From an uncultured Faecalibacterium sp. (GTDB lineage: Bacteria > Bacillota > Clostridia > Oscillospirales > Ruminococcaceae): a stretch of 64,000 bases of DNA. Positions 17,407-26,019 of this stretch are shown piece by piece. How positions within the stretch are numbered: the stretch's first letter is position 1; every line of letters begins with the position of its first letter. A model generated the notes under the pieces. The model was not told the DNA's origin, searched no databases, and saw only the letters and a list, made by a program, of their open reading frames with translations. The stretch spans positions 20,828 to 84,827 of the forward strand of contig CAKTEF010000006.1 of NCBI GenBank assembly GCA_934547065.1, in the 5' to 3' direction. Both the position numbers and the translations under genes were made by a program.

Positions 17407-17764
17407 GAGAAACCTCCTTATGCTTGCGGCGGGTCAGCGCCTGGGTGGTGTGGCCCGCACAGACCAGGACCAGCACCGTGACCGGGAGGATGGAGACCAG
17501 GATGGGCAGCAGCAGATCGCCCAGCTCGGCCCACAGCTCCATGATGCCGGCCGCCGCAGGAACGAACAGCAGCGGGAAGATGCCGGTGAGGAACACCCCG
17601 GCTTCCTTGACCTGCTCCAGCTTGACGATGCCCAGCCGGAGGGCCGCCAGAAGCAGGATCAGGCCATAGATGCTGGCCGGGATGGGCAGCGGAAGAACGG
17701 CGTGACAGATTTCGCCGAGAAAACAAAACGCAAGGATGCGCGCAAACTGAAACAGATACTTCGT
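17387..17764 (-). CDS. lrgA: LrgA/CidA family holin-like protein with apparent ACG start
   Basis: A 125-residue LrgA-type protein with four hydrophobic segments. Family blocks LPLPIPASIYGLILLL and GVFLTGIFPLLFVPAAAGIM are clear. The expected N-terminus MKYLFQF reads ACG-AAG-TAT-CTG. A strong AAAGGAGG lies 7 bases upstream of the ACG. An in-frame TGA a few codons further up excludes a longer protein, and no ATG, GTG or TTG lies between. The next usual start (GTG 17596) would delete the first half. So either ACG initiates or the start codon has mutated. It overlaps lrgB by 20 bases. Confidence 0.85.
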   Translation of the reverse strand, partial: TKYLFQFARILAFCFLGEICHAVLPLPIPASIYGLILLLAALRLGIVKLEQVKEAGVFLTGIFPLLFVPAAAGIMELWAELGDLLLPILVSILPVTVLVLVCAGHTTQALTRRKHKEVSHDGTAE

Positions 17765-17796
17765 AACAAGGCCTCCTTTGTAGCAGCTAAATCAAA

Positions 17797-17825
17797 AGTA
17801 TAGACGAAAATGTGCGGCGGCGCAA
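17797..17825 (-). promoter_or_regulatory. Promoter of lrgAB
   Basis: On the minus strand: TTGCGC (17825-17820), 17 bases, TATACT (17802-17797), about 35 bases before the lrgA start. Confidence 0.6.
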
Positions 17826-18011
17826 CGGCAATATCCGCCAAGAATTGTTGGCCTTTTCATGGAAAATTGGATGTTCTGGGCGGTGGGCGGGGCGATTGGT
17901 GCGTCAGGCGGGGAGACTCATGACAAAAGGCTTGTGTTTTGCGCACGATCCGGTATCATAAAAGAAGAAACCGCTTTTTTTCGGGAAAACGCCCGGATCG
18001 AAAGGAGTAGA

Positions 18012-18677
18012 ATGATGAAACTGATCGGAATGCTCAAGCGCTGCGCCGCAGGCCTGTGTGTGGCAGCAATTCTGGCAGGCGGCGTGCCTGCCCTGGCTCT
18101 GGACCCGGCTTCTGCCGCCCCGGCAGAGCTGGAGACCACCAACGCATCGGCTGCTGCCCTGAACACCATCCTGTCCAAATTCGATGTGACCTATGTGGAG
18201 CAGGCGGACGGCTGGCGGCTGGATTCCCCCTACGAGAGCGCCAGCGACGAGGCACACTCCTGCGGGGTGTATCCCTACCTCGACATTTCCAATGCCGATT
18301 CCACCATCGCCATCGAGCTGGGCATGACGTACAGCGGCACCCGCAAGCTGGATATGAAGACCGTGAACGTGGAGACGGAGGACGCAGTCTATACGTTCAA
18401 CTGCGACGACCAGTTCGGCGGCGGCTATGACCAGAAAAACGGGATCTGGTTCGACTTTGAGATCTTTGACATGGACGAGGATGTGGACTGGATGCGTGAG
18501 TGGCTGAAAGCCAAGAACGTCATGGCAACCTTCATCGGCCGGGACGGCACCCGCCAGGACTACCCGCTGACCAAGGACAACCTGACCGCCATCCGTGAGG
18601 TGCTGGACGCATACGACCAGATCCTTTCCTCGGATGCTTCCACCGTCAAGGCCGCCCTGCGCAGCGCCGCAAAGTAA
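18012..18677 (+). CDS. Secreted protein of unknown function
   Basis: A 221-residue exported protein: signal peptide about residues 1-28 (positively charged start, GLCVAAILAGGVPALAL), no lipobox. The mature part is acidic and probably beta-rich with a helical C-terminus. I recognise no domain. It starts at tandem ATG codons (18012, 18015) after AAAGGAG. It is monocistronic between the lrgAB promoter and the convergent uxaC. Its composition resembles chromosomal neighbours, so it is not an obvious import. Confidence 0.65.
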   Translation: MMKLIGMLKRCAAGLCVAAILAGGVPALALDPASAAPAELETTNASAAALNTILSKFDVTYVEQADGWRLDSPYESASDEAHSCGVYPYLDISNADSTIAIELGMTYSGTRKLDMKTVNVETEDAVYTFNCDDQFGGGYDQKNGIWFDFEIFDMDEDVDWMREWLKAKNVMATFIGRDGTRQDYPLTKDNLTAIREVLDAYDQILSSDASTVKAALRSAAK

Positions 18678-18689
18678 ATCGCAATGCAA

Positions 18690-18725
18690 AAAAGAGGCCC
18701 CGCACCGTGTGGTGCGGGGCCCCTT
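18690..18725 (-). terminator. Terminator of uxaC
   Basis: An 11-bp perfect stem (18696-18706 with 18711-18721). Read on the minus strand it is followed by TCTTTTTT, so it ends the uxaC transcript and may also slow the plus-strand transcript. Confidence 0.85.
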
Positions 18726-18750
18726 GCTGTTCAGGGATGTTCCGGAACGA

Positions 18751-20184
18751 TCACAGAGCGAAGTAACGCTTTGCGTTGTTGAAGCAGATGCCCTTGACGA
18801 TCTGCTCCAGAGCCTTTTCGTCGTTGGGGTACTCGCCATCCTCGACCCACTGGCCGATCAGGTTGCACAGGATGCGGCGGAAGTAGTCGTGGCGGGTGTA
18901 GCTCAGGAAGCTGCGGCTGTCGGTCAGCATACCGACAAAGTTGCCCAGCAGGCCCAGGTTGGCCAGGCTCTTCATCTGAGCCTCCATGCCCACCTTGTGG
19001 TCATTGAACCACCAGGCGGAACCGTGCTGGATCTTGCCGGGAACCTCGCTGCTCTGGAAGCAGCCCAGGATGGTGCCGGTCTGATCGAAGTCGCCGGGGT
19101 TCAGGCTGTAAATGATGGTCTTGGGGCACTCGTCGGTGTCGTTCAGGGCGCTCAGCAGGGCTGCGATCTCGCCGCCGCAGGTGGCGGTGTTGATCATATC
19201 AAAGCCGGTGTCGGGTCCCAGCAGGGCGTTCATCTTGCGGTTGACACCACGCAGGCAGTTGTAGTGGATCTGCATGGCGATGTTCAGGCGGTGATACTGC
19301 TTGGCCAGGTGGATCAGGATGTAAGTCTGGTACTTCTCGGTCTCCTCCACGGTGACGGAGCCACCGGCCATGACTTTCTGGTAGATGGCGTTGACCTCCT
19401 CCTTGGAAGCCTCACGGTAGGGCACATAGTCCAGGCCGTGGTCAGAAGCACGGCAGCCCATCTCGGCAAAGAACTCGATGCGCTTGGTCAGGGCATCGGT
19501 CACGCAGTTGATGCACGCCAGCTTCTCCTTGCCGACAACGGCAGCCAGCTTGCCCATATACTCGGCAAAGCCGGGCTTCTGGATGTTGATGGCCTTGTCG
19601 GGGCGGAACGAAGGAGCCACGATGAACTTGATGGTGGGGTCTTCCTTGATCTTCTTGTGCCAGTACAGGTCGTCGATGGGGTCGTCGGTGGTGCCGATGA
19701 AGGCAACGTTGCTCTGCTCGATCAGGCCGCGCACGGTCAGCTTGGGGTCGTTCTGCAGCTTCTCGTTGCACAGGTTCCAGACTTCCTCAGCGGTGTCGCC
19801 GTTCAGGGCACCCTGGTAGCCAAAGAACTTGTGCAGTTCCAGGTTGCACCAGTGGTACATCGGGTTGCCAATGGCCATGGGCAGGCTCTCGGCAAACTTC
19901 TGGAACCGCTCGCGGTCAGGCTTCGAGCCGGTGATGTATTCCTCCGGCACGCCGTTGGAACGCATCACGCGCCACTTGTAGTGGTCGCCAAAGTAAGTGC
20001 CGTCGGGGTTCTGGCCGCCCAGCCAGACCTGAGCGATGTTGTCAAAGCGGCGGTTCTCGTAGATCTCACGCGGAGGGATGTGGCAGTGATAATCGCAGAT
20101 GGGCATATCCTCAGCGTAGTCATGGTACAGGTGCTGTGCCGTGGCAGACTGGAGCATGAAGTCCTTATCCATAAATGCTTTCAT
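18751..20184 (-). CDS. uxaC: Glucuronate/galacturonate isomerase
   Basis: UxaC isomerises D-glucuronate to fructuronate and D-galacturonate to tagaturonate, the entry step of the pathway. It is 477 residues, normal for the family. The N-terminal metal-binding motif CDYHCHIPPREI is present, and LTDSRSFLSYTRHDYFRR near the end is a strong family signature. The start at 20184 is set by AAAGGAG; an upstream TTG reading is rejected. It is divergent from uxaB across a shared control region with two TGTATACA palindromes. Confidence 0.96.
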   Translation of the reverse strand: MKAFMDKDFMLQSATAQHLYHDYAEDMPICDYHCHIPPREIYENRRFDNIAQVWLGGQNPDGTYFGDHYKWRVMRSNGVPEEYITGSKPDRERFQKFAESLPMAIGNPMYHWCNLELHKFFGYQGALNGDTAEEVWNLCNEKLQNDPKLTVRGLIEQSNVAFIGTTDDPIDDLYWHKKIKEDPTIKFIVAPSFRPDKAINIQKPGFAEYMGKLAAVVGKEKLACINCVTDALTKRIEFFAEMGCRASDHGLDYVPYREASKEEVNAIYQKVMAGGSVTVEETEKYQTYILIHLAKQYHRLNIAMQIHYNCLRGVNRKMNALLGPDTGFDMINTATCGGEIAALLSALNDTDECPKTIIYSLNPGDFDQTGTILGCFQSSEVPGKIQHGSAWWFNDHKVGMEAQMKSLANLGLLGNFVGMLTDSRSFLSYTRHDYFRRILCNLIGQWVEDGEYPNDEKALEQIVKGICFNNAKRYFAL

Positions 20185-20273
20185 GGGTCGATAACTCCTT
20201 TTCTCGTTCAATGTAACAGGTGTACAGTTCGGTCGATCGGGCCCGCCCGGCGGGGCGAACCATGCCTGCTTTT

Positions 20274-20302
20274 AGTATAACGGAAAAAGCCCATGTATAC
20301 AA
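20274..20302 (-). promoter_or_regulatory. uxaC promoter with overlapping operator
   Basis: On the minus strand TTGTAT, 17 bases and TATACT form a promoter. The palindrome TGTATACA (20294-20301) covers the -35 hexamer, as expected for a repressor site. Confidence 0.6.
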
Positions 20303-20397
20303 CTGAAAAACTGACAAAATTTCAGACATTTGATTGTGAAAACCGCTGGAAATGATAAAAATAGCCTGTTTGGGGGCAAAAATCTGGCAAGAAACAC

Positions 20398-20427
20398 TTG
20401 ACTTCTTTGTATACAACAGCTTACAAT
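20398..20427 (+). promoter_or_regulatory. uxaB promoter with internal operator
   Basis: TTGACT (20398-20403), 18 bases, TACAAT (20422-20427). The perfect palindrome TTGTATACAA (20407-20416) lies between the two boxes. The stretch between this and the uxaC promoter is AT-rich and non-coding. Confidence 0.7.
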
Positions 20428-20499
20428 AGAGGCAGTGAACGGAGGGCAAGGGGCCCTTCGGAGAAAAGCAAGGCAATCTGAAAAGGAGAACGCAAAGCT

Positions 20500-22014
20500 A
20501 TGGAAACTTTGAATTACAAGGTCCTGGAGCAGACTGGTTATAACGGCTATGTGCTGAAAGATGCACCGGTCAAGGTGATGCAGTTTGGCGAGGGCAACTT
20601 CCTGCGCGCATTCGTGGATTACTTCTATGATATCGCCAACGAAAAGGCCGGCTACAACGGCAAAGTCAAGCTGGTGCAGCCCATTGGCAACTTCCCCCAG
20701 ATGGCAGACTGGATCAATGAGCAGGAGGGCCTGTACACCCTGTACCTGCGCGGCAGCGAAAAGGGCCAGAAAGTGGATGCCAAGCGCGTGATCTCCTGCG
20801 TGTCCGACTGTGTGTGCCCCTATATCGACGGCAAGTGGGACGAAGTGCTGGCTCTGGCCCGCTCGGAGGATCTGGAAACTGTTGTATCCAACACTACCGA
20901 GGCCGGCATTGCCTACACCCAGGGCGACAGCCAGTTCGACCAGGTGCCCCCCAACAGCTTCCCTGCAAAGCTGACCCGCGTGCTGTACGAGCGCTACAAG
21001 GCATTCAACGGCGCTGCCGACAAGGGCCTGGTCATCCTGAGCTGCGAGCTGATCGACAACAACGGCAAGGAGCTGCAGAAGTGCTGCAACAACTACGCCA
21101 AGGACTGGAACCTGGAGCCCGCTTTCATTGACTGGATGAACAACGCCAACACGTTCTGCTCCACGCTGGTGGACCGCATCGTTCCGGGCCGCATCCGTGA
21201 CCCGAAAGAGCTGGCTGCCCTGGAAGAAGCAAACGGCTACCACGACACCGTGCTGGATGTCGGTGAAGTGTTCGGTGTCTGGGTCATCGAAGGCCCCGCA
21301 GGCCTGGAGGACAAGCTGCCGTTCAAGAAGGCCGGTGTCAACGTCATGGTCGTGCCGGACGTTACCCCCTACAAGAAGCGCAAGGTCCGCATCCTGAACG
21401 GTGCCCACACCGGCTTTGTGCTGGGTGCATACCTGGCCGGTTTTGACATCGTGCGTGACTGCATGCACAATGACACCATCCGCGGCTTCATGAACAAGAT
21501 GCTGCATGAGGAGATCATCCCCACCCTGCCGCTGGACAAGAAGGATCTGGAGGAGTTTGCTTCCGCTGTGGAAGACCGCTTCAACAACCCGTTCGTCAAC
21601 CACGAGCTGATGAGCATTTCCCTGAACTCCACTTCCAAGTGGAAGGCCCGCAACATGCCTTCCTTCCTGGCTTACATTGACGAGCAGAAGCAGCTGCCCA
21701 AGTGCCTGACCATGAGCCTGGCCGCTTATATCGCATTCTACTCGAGCGACATCCAGGAGCGCACCGCCGACGGCCTGATTTGCAAGCGCCCGGCCGGCAA
21801 CACCTACAAGATCCAGGACGACGCATGGGCGCTGGACTTCTACGATGCACACAAGGATGACACCGCTGCCCAGCTGGTGCATGCTGTGCTCACCAACACC
21901 CAGATGTGGGATCAGGATCTGACCAAGATCGAGGGCCTGGAGGCCGCTGTTCTGGCAGACTTGGAGCTGATCCGCACCCAGGGTGCCGAGGCTGCTTACA
22001 AGAGCTGCCTGTAA
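20500..22014 (+). CDS. uxaB: Tagaturonate reductase (altronate oxidoreductase)
   Basis: A 504-residue member of the polyol/mannitol dehydrogenase family. It reduces tagaturonate to altronate with NADH. The N-terminal Rossmann segment VMQFGEGNFLRAFVDYF and the domain junction RKVRILNGAHTG are characteristic of UxaB. AAAGGAG precedes ATG 20500. It lies between uxaC (divergent) and uxaA (same strand, separated by a hairpin), which together cover galacturonate to 2-keto-3-deoxygluconate. Confidence 0.94.
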   Translation: METLNYKVLEQTGYNGYVLKDAPVKVMQFGEGNFLRAFVDYFYDIANEKAGYNGKVKLVQPIGNFPQMADWINEQEGLYTLYLRGSEKGQKVDAKRVISCVSDCVCPYIDGKWDEVLALARSEDLETVVSNTTEAGIAYTQGDSQFDQVPPNSFPAKLTRVLYERYKAFNGAADKGLVILSCELIDNNGKELQKCCNNYAKDWNLEPAFIDWMNNANTFCSTLVDRIVPGRIRDPKELAALEEANGYHDTVLDVGEVFGVWVIEGPAGLEDKLPFKKAGVNVMVVPDVTPYKKRKVRILNGAHTGFVLGAYLAGFDIVRDCMHNDTIRGFMNKMLHEEIIPTLPLDKKDLEEFASAVEDRFNNPFVNHELMSISLNSTSKWKARNMPSFLAYIDEQKQLPKCLTMSLAAYIAFYSSDIQERTADGLICKRPAGNTYKIQDDAWALDFYDAHKDDTAAQLVHAVLTNTQMWDQDLTKIEGLEAAVLADLELIRTQGAEAAYKSCL

Positions 22015-22037
22015 GCTGAAAAGAGAATACTTTCCCG

Positions 22038-22080
22038 CACAAGAGAGAGCTGCTGCTTTGGGCAGCAGCTCTTTTGTGCT
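22038..22080 (+). terminator. Hairpin between uxaB and uxaA
   Basis: A perfect 11-bp stem (22046-22056 with 22062-22072) extends through GCACAAGAG/CTCTTTTGTGC with a short T tract. It probably causes partial termination, lowering uxaA relative to uxaB. Confidence 0.7.
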
Positions 22081-22104
22081 TGTAATGTCATAAGGAGACG
22101 AATT

Positions 22105-23595
22105 ATGCCGCAGGCAATTCATATCAGCCCCATCGACAACGTGGTCGTTGCGCTGCACCCCATTGCCAAGGGGACCCTGGTGGAGGTGGACGGCCTGGCC
22201 GTGACCGCCCTGGAGGATATCCCGCAGGGCCACAAGATGGCGGTCAAGCCCATCAAGAACGGCGAGAATGTCATCAAATACGGCTTCCCCATCGGCCACG
22301 CCACGGCGGATGCCCAGCCCGGTACCTGGATGCACACCCACAATGTTCACACCAACCTGTCCGGTGAGGTGGAGTACAGCTACAATCCTGCCCCGGATCT
22401 GGCCCCGCTGCCCAAGGTGGCACCGGAGACCTTTATGGGCTTCCGCCGCAAGGATGGCCGCGCCGCCATCCGCAATGAGATCTGGATCATCCCCACCGTG
22501 GGCTGTGTCAACGACATTGCCAAGAAGATGGTGGCCGACAACCAGGATCTGGTCACCGGCAGCATCGAGGGTCTGTACACCTTTACCCATCCGTTTGGCT
22601 GCAGCCAGACCGGCCACGACCATGCCCAGACCCGCAAGCTGCTGGCTGCGCTGGTGCGCCACCCCAATGCCGCTGCCGTTCTGGTGCTGCACCTGGGCTG
22701 CGAGAACCTGCAGCACGACCAGTTCGTGGAGGAGCTGGGCGAGTACGACCACGACCGTGTCAAGTTCCTGACCTGCCAGGAGGTGGACGACGAGTTCACC
22801 GCAGCCCGCGACATCCTGAAAGAGCTGGCTGCCTACGCAGGCCAGTTCAAGCGCGAACCCATCCCCGTCAGCGAGCTGGTGGTCGGCATGAAGTGCGGCG
22901 GCTCCGACGGCCTGTCCGGCATCACCGCCAACCCCACCATTGGCCGCTTCTCCGATATGATGGGCCAGCGCGGTGGTTCCACCGTTCTGACCGAGGTGCC
23001 GGAGATGTTTGGTGCCGAGGGCTTCCTGATGGATCGCTGCATCAACCACGATGTGTTCGTCAAGGCCGAGCAGATGATCAACGGCTTCAAGGAATACTTC
23101 ATCAGCCACAACGAGGTGGTTTACGACAACCCCTCTCCGGGCAACAAGGCAGGCGGCATCACCACCCTGGAGGACAAGAGCTGCGGCTGCGTGCAGAAGG
23201 GCGGTACGGCCCCCATTATGGACGTGATCGGCTACGGTGACCCCGTGGTGACCAAGGGCCTGAACATGCTCTACGGCCCCGGCAACGACCTGGTGTCCGC
23301 TACGGCCATGACCGCCGCCGGTGCCCACCTGATCCTGTTCTCGACCGGCCGCGGCACGCCGTTCTCGGCTCCGGCTCCCACCCTGAAGATCTCCACCAAC
23401 ACCCCGCTGGCCCAGAAAAAGTCCGGCTGGATCGACTTCAACACCGGTGTCATCGCCGATGGCGAAAAGACCATCGACGAGACCGCTCAGGGCCTGCTGG
23501 ACCTGGTCATTCGCGTTGCCAGCGGTGAGCAGACCAAGGCCGAGAAGCACGGCTTCCGCGAGATCTCCATCTTCAAGGACGGCGTTGTTCTGTAA
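22105..23595 (+). CDS. uxaA: Altronate dehydratase
   Basis: A 496-residue UxaA, which dehydrates D-altronate to 2-keto-3-deoxygluconate using Fe2+. The short N-terminal SAF domain (about 1-95) and the large UxaA family domain are fused in one chain, as in E. coli. Conserved pieces include THPFGCSQTG, MKCGGSDGLSGITANP and KSCGCVQKGG. AAGGAGA precedes ATG 22105. It continues the uxaB transcription direction and feeds kdgK and kdgA encoded further right. Confidence 0.95.
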   Translation: MPQAIHISPIDNVVVALHPIAKGTLVEVDGLAVTALEDIPQGHKMAVKPIKNGENVIKYGFPIGHATADAQPGTWMHTHNVHTNLSGEVEYSYNPAPDLAPLPKVAPETFMGFRRKDGRAAIRNEIWIIPTVGCVNDIAKKMVADNQDLVTGSIEGLYTFTHPFGCSQTGHDHAQTRKLLAALVRHPNAAAVLVLHLGCENLQHDQFVEELGEYDHDRVKFLTCQEVDDEFTAARDILKELAAYAGQFKREPIPVSELVVGMKCGGSDGLSGITANPTIGRFSDMMGQRGGSTVLTEVPEMFGAEGFLMDRCINHDVFVKAEQMINGFKEYFISHNEVVYDNPSPGNKAGGITTLEDKSCGCVQKGGTAPIMDVIGYGDPVVTKGLNMLYGPGNDLVSATAMTAAGAHLILFSTGRGTPFSAPAPTLKISTNTPLAQKKSGWIDFNTGVIADGEKTIDETAQGLLDLVIRVASGEQTKAEKHGFREISIFKDGVVL

Positions 23596-23602
23596 GCGCA
23601 AC

Positions 23603-23690
23603 CCTCTCAGTCAAAGCCTGTCGGCTTTGCCAGCTCTCCCAAAGGGAGAGCCCTTGGCAGGCCGGTTCACTTCATACTAGACGCACAGGC
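23603..23690. repeat. Palindromic interspersed repeat (family A relative)
   Basis: Contains CCTCTCAGTC, a GGCTTTGCC-type hairpin, CTCTCCC-AAA-GGGAGAG and GGCAGGCCGGTT. It shares CCTCTC and GGCAGGTCGG-type ends with the repeat at 31055-31175. It has no gene and fills the uxaA to epimerase gap. Confidence 0.65.
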
Positions 23691-23744
23691 TCGTTCTGCC
23701 GCAGGGCAGTGGGCCTTGTGCTCTTGATAAACGGAGGCTAAATC

Positions 23745-24626
23745 ATGAATCAGATCACCACCCAGTATGTTACCGAGGGCAATGCCTGCTACGAGCAGTA
23801 TGTCATTACCGACCCTGCCGCCAAGACCAGCCTGACCATCACCCCGGAGCGGGGCGGCATGATCACCGGCTTTACCCTGGACGGCGAGGAGTATATCTGG
23901 ACCCGCCGCCCCAATTTCAGCGAGTGCAACCGCCCCCGCTTTGGCGTGCCGGTGCTGTTCCCCAACTGCGGCGGCCCGGACGGCGGCGTACACATCTTTG
24001 ACGGCAAGGCCTACCCCATGGAGAACCACGGCCTGGCCGACCTGTGCGCCTGGGAAGTGGAGAGCGTCGGCCCCGACGGTGTGACCCTGATCCTGGAGTC
24101 CACCCCGCTGACCAAGTTCCTCTATCCGTTCGATTTCACCCTGCTGCTGAACTACAACCTGGAGGGCAGCAAGGCCACCATCAGCCTGACCGTCATCAAT
24201 GAGGGCGACACCGATATGCCGTTCAGCTTTGGCTATCACCCCTATTTCATGGCTTCCAAGCTGGAAAATGTGGACTTTGACATCCGCTGCGCCACCTGCT
24301 CCGAGAACGCCAAGGGCGAGCAGCCCGCCGCCCCGGAAAAGATCACCCTGACCCGCAAGGAGGGCGCGGACAACACCATCCGCCTGCTGACGGGTGTGCA
24401 GTTCCCCATGACCTTTACCGACAAGGGCAATGGCCACAAGGTCACCGTGGATGCCGACGAGAGCTTCCCCAACGGTGTGCTCTGGCAGCAGGATGCCGAG
24501 AACTTTGTCTGCATGGAACCCTGGAACGGCTGGGCCAACAGCGTCAACGAGGAAGGCAAGCACGAAGTGCTGGAGCCGGACGAGGCCCTGACCAGCGAGT
24601 GGAGCATCACCATCGAGAAGGTCTAA
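23745..24626 (+). CDS. Aldose 1-epimerase family protein
   Basis: A 293-residue protein of the galactose mutarotase-like / YeaD group that interconverts sugar anomers. Family features seen: RFGVPVLFPNCG, NHGLAD (catalytic His region), FGYHPYF (second His) and MEPWNGWAN near the end. The true substrate is uncertain. Its place between uxaA and the kdu genes suggests a uronate or oligouronide product. A strong GGAGG site precedes ATG 23745. Confidence 0.85.
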   Translation: MNQITTQYVTEGNACYEQYVITDPAAKTSLTITPERGGMITGFTLDGEEYIWTRRPNFSECNRPRFGVPVLFPNCGGPDGGVHIFDGKAYPMENHGLADLCAWEVESVGPDGVTLILESTPLTKFLYPFDFTLLLNYNLEGSKATISLTVINEGDTDMPFSFGYHPYFMASKLENVDFDIRCATCSENAKGEQPAAPEKITLTRKEGADNTIRLLTGVQFPMTFTDKGNGHKVTVDADESFPNGVLWQQDAENFVCMEPWNGWANSVNEEGKHEVLEPDEALTSEWSITIEKV

Positions 24627-24634
24627 AGACGAAT

Positions 24635-24830
24635 GGTTCTCTTTTGTGCGCCAAAAGAGAACCAGAAAAGCACCCGCGATTGAGAAGCTCGGCGGTGGCG
24701 AAGCCATGAAAGCCCCAGTGGGGCTTTCAAGCCGACAGTCCGGTTTGCGAAGCAAATGCCGCGTGTTTAGCGCGGCAAGGACAGGGAGGCACGAATCAAG
24801 GGCTGCTCGCCCTTGATGATCCCAAAGTAG
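24635..24830. repeat. Cluster of intergenic hairpins (family B repeat)
   Basis: Three hairpins in a row: GGTTCTCTTTT/AAAAGAGAACC (24635-24645 with 24653-24663), GAAAGCCCC/GGGGCTTTC near 24707-24728, and ATCAAGGGC/GCCCTTGAT near 24795-24817. No coding potential. This looks like a palindromic mobile repeat inserted between the epimerase and lipoprotein genes. Confidence 0.65.
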
Positions 24831-24833
24831 AAC

Positions 24834-24901
24834 AAAATCCCCCGAAATCGGGCGGTGTGCCATTCGACACAGACGCTTTTCCGATTTCGGGGGATTTTTA
24901 T
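24834..24901. terminator. Bidirectional terminator with 18-bp stem
   Basis: A perfect 18-bp stem (24834-24851 with 24881-24898) flanked by A4 and T5. Its 29-base loop can form its own small hairpin. It separates the convergent epimerase and lipoprotein genes. Confidence 0.85.
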
Positions 24902-24922
24902 TTTGTGGCTTTGCCGCAGAAA

Positions 24923-25396
24923 TTACTGCTGGGGAGCAGAGAATGCGATGGGGGTAGCGCCTGCGGCAGCGTCCGCGCTCAGCAGGGAGATGGGCGCGAC
25001 CTCATAGCCCAGGGTCTCGAAGCTCTTGTTCATGCCGCTCTCGGTGGTGAACTCCAGAACATACTTGGCGGACTGGTCTGCATCCTCCGGCAGGGTCAGA
25101 ACAACGTTCTCACCGTCAGCCAGGCCATTCTCGCCAGCCAGGTTCTCGCCCTTGCTCTCTGCGCCCACGGCGTACAGGTACAGCTCGGTGACGTTCTCGC
25201 CGGTGGTGTTGTACACGGTGTACTCTGCGGGCTCTGCGGCGGCCTCGCTGGAAGCGGCAGAGCTTGCAGCCTCAGAAGAAGCGGCAGAGCTTGCCACGGA
25301 GGAAGCGGCGGTGGAGGAAGCGGAAGAACCGCAGGCGGTCATGCCAACAGCCAGTGCCAGAGCAGCAGCGGCAACAGCAACAGTTTTCAGTTTCAT
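24923..25396 (-). CDS. Small Ser/Ala-linker lipoprotein of unknown function
   Basis: A 157-residue lipoprotein: signal peptide with lipobox (VGMTACGSS, Cys22), then a low-complexity Ser/Ala/Glu linker (about 23-55). A compact beta-rich domain of about 95 residues follows, starting YTVYNTTGENVTELYLY. That domain looks like a small surface domain found in gut Firmicutes, but I cannot name it. GAGAATCC-type weak ribosome site. Monocistronic with its own promoter. Confidence 0.75.
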   Translation of the reverse strand: MKLKTVAVAAAALALAVGMTACGSSASSTAASSVASSAASSEAASSAASSEAAAEPAEYTVYNTTGENVTELYLYAVGAESKGENLAGENGLADGENVVLTLPEDADQSAKYVLEFTTESGMNKSFETLGYEVAPISLLSADAAAGATPIAFSAPQQ

Positions 25397-25473
25397 GATG
25401 GATTCTCCTTGATCGATGCGAAATCTTTTTTCGTGCGGGCGGCTCTCGTGTGAAAAGTTGCCCGCAGGTAACT

Positions 25474-25502
25474 ATTATACCGGTTCCACCAGGAAAAAGC
25501 AA
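25474..25502 (-). promoter_or_regulatory. Promoter of the lipoprotein gene
   Basis: On the minus strand TTGCTT (25502-25497), 17 bases, perfect TATAAT (25479-25474). Confidence 0.7.
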
Positions 25503-25596
25503 GAAGTAATACTTTACAAAATTGTGAAAAATAAAACAGACTTTTCCGCAAGAGATCGGGTGGCACAGCAACGTCATTTGTGCATCCTCTCGTTTG

Positions 25597-25626
25597 GTTG
25601 TAAAGAATCCAATTCTATGTTAAAAT
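25597..25626 (+). promoter_or_regulatory. Promoter of the small hydrophobic peptide gene
   Basis: TTGTAA, 17 bases, TAAAAT, some 155 bases upstream of the peptide start. It implies a long structured leader (25630-25780). The leader has hairpins CTACCGCC/GGCGGTAG and GTCCGGAGGAG/CTCCTCCGGAC, the second just before the ribosome site. Confidence 0.55.
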
Positions 25627-25782
25627 AGAACTACCGCCCGAACAGGCGGTAGGATCGGTGCTGTCTGCATTGCAGGTGGTCATGCTTCCTCCAGGTCGAA
25701 ATGTCCGGAGGAGGTTACTTATTGTTCTCCTCCGGACGGTTTGAAGGTTTTACAACAGAGGACCCAAAGGAGGAGTTCCATC

Positions 25783-25995
25783 ATGGAAGTTTTGAATATT
25801 GTTTTTAATGTACTGAACCTTTTGGCAACAGTCGTCATCGGGGTCACACAGGTGATCTGGATGATCTCGCGGGATGTCTTTCGGGATAGACCGCGTGCAA
25901 AACACTATTCTCAGGACAAAAAAGTAACGGCCACCCCACAGTTCCCCAACTCAGGTGGTCGTTGCTTTAAGCAATATTGCCTGGTAGGAAGCTGA
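25783..25995 (+). CDS. Small membrane peptide, candidate type I toxin
   Basis: A 70-residue peptide. Residues 4-28 (LNIVFNVLNLLATVVIGVTQ and on) form one membrane helix, followed by a basic polar tail. AAAGGAGG lies 9 bases before ATG 25783. The last third is less protein-like and overlaps the terminator of a predicted antisense RNA, as in type I toxin genes. The leader and 3' trailer contain complementary segments (25658-25696 and 25980-26013). I recognise no named family. The alternative is a harmless small membrane protein. Confidence 0.55.
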   Translation: MEVLNIVFNVLNLLATVVIGVTQVIWMISRDVFRDRPRAKHYSQDKKVTATPQFPNSGGRCFKQYCLVGS

Positions 25996-26019
25996 CCATT
26001 GCTGGACAGCACCCTTTCT
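25918..26019 (-). ncRNA. Predicted antisense RNA to the small peptide mRNA
   Basis: A strong minus-strand promoter (TTGACT 26054-26049, 17 bases, TATAAT 26031-26026) would start RNA near 26019. Transcription would run left across the 3' end of the peptide gene and stop at a hairpin (arms 25963-25954 and 25935-25926) followed by ACTTTTTTG. The product would be about 100 bases, the usual size of a type I antitoxin. Existence is inferred from these signals only. Confidence 0.55.

Noticed and set aside
20272..23601. A 1109-codon open frame on the minus strand across uxaB and uxaA
   Set aside because: It is antisense to two clear enzymes, rich in His, Gln, Val and Gly in a pattern set by their third-codon GC bias, with no ribosome site or family match.
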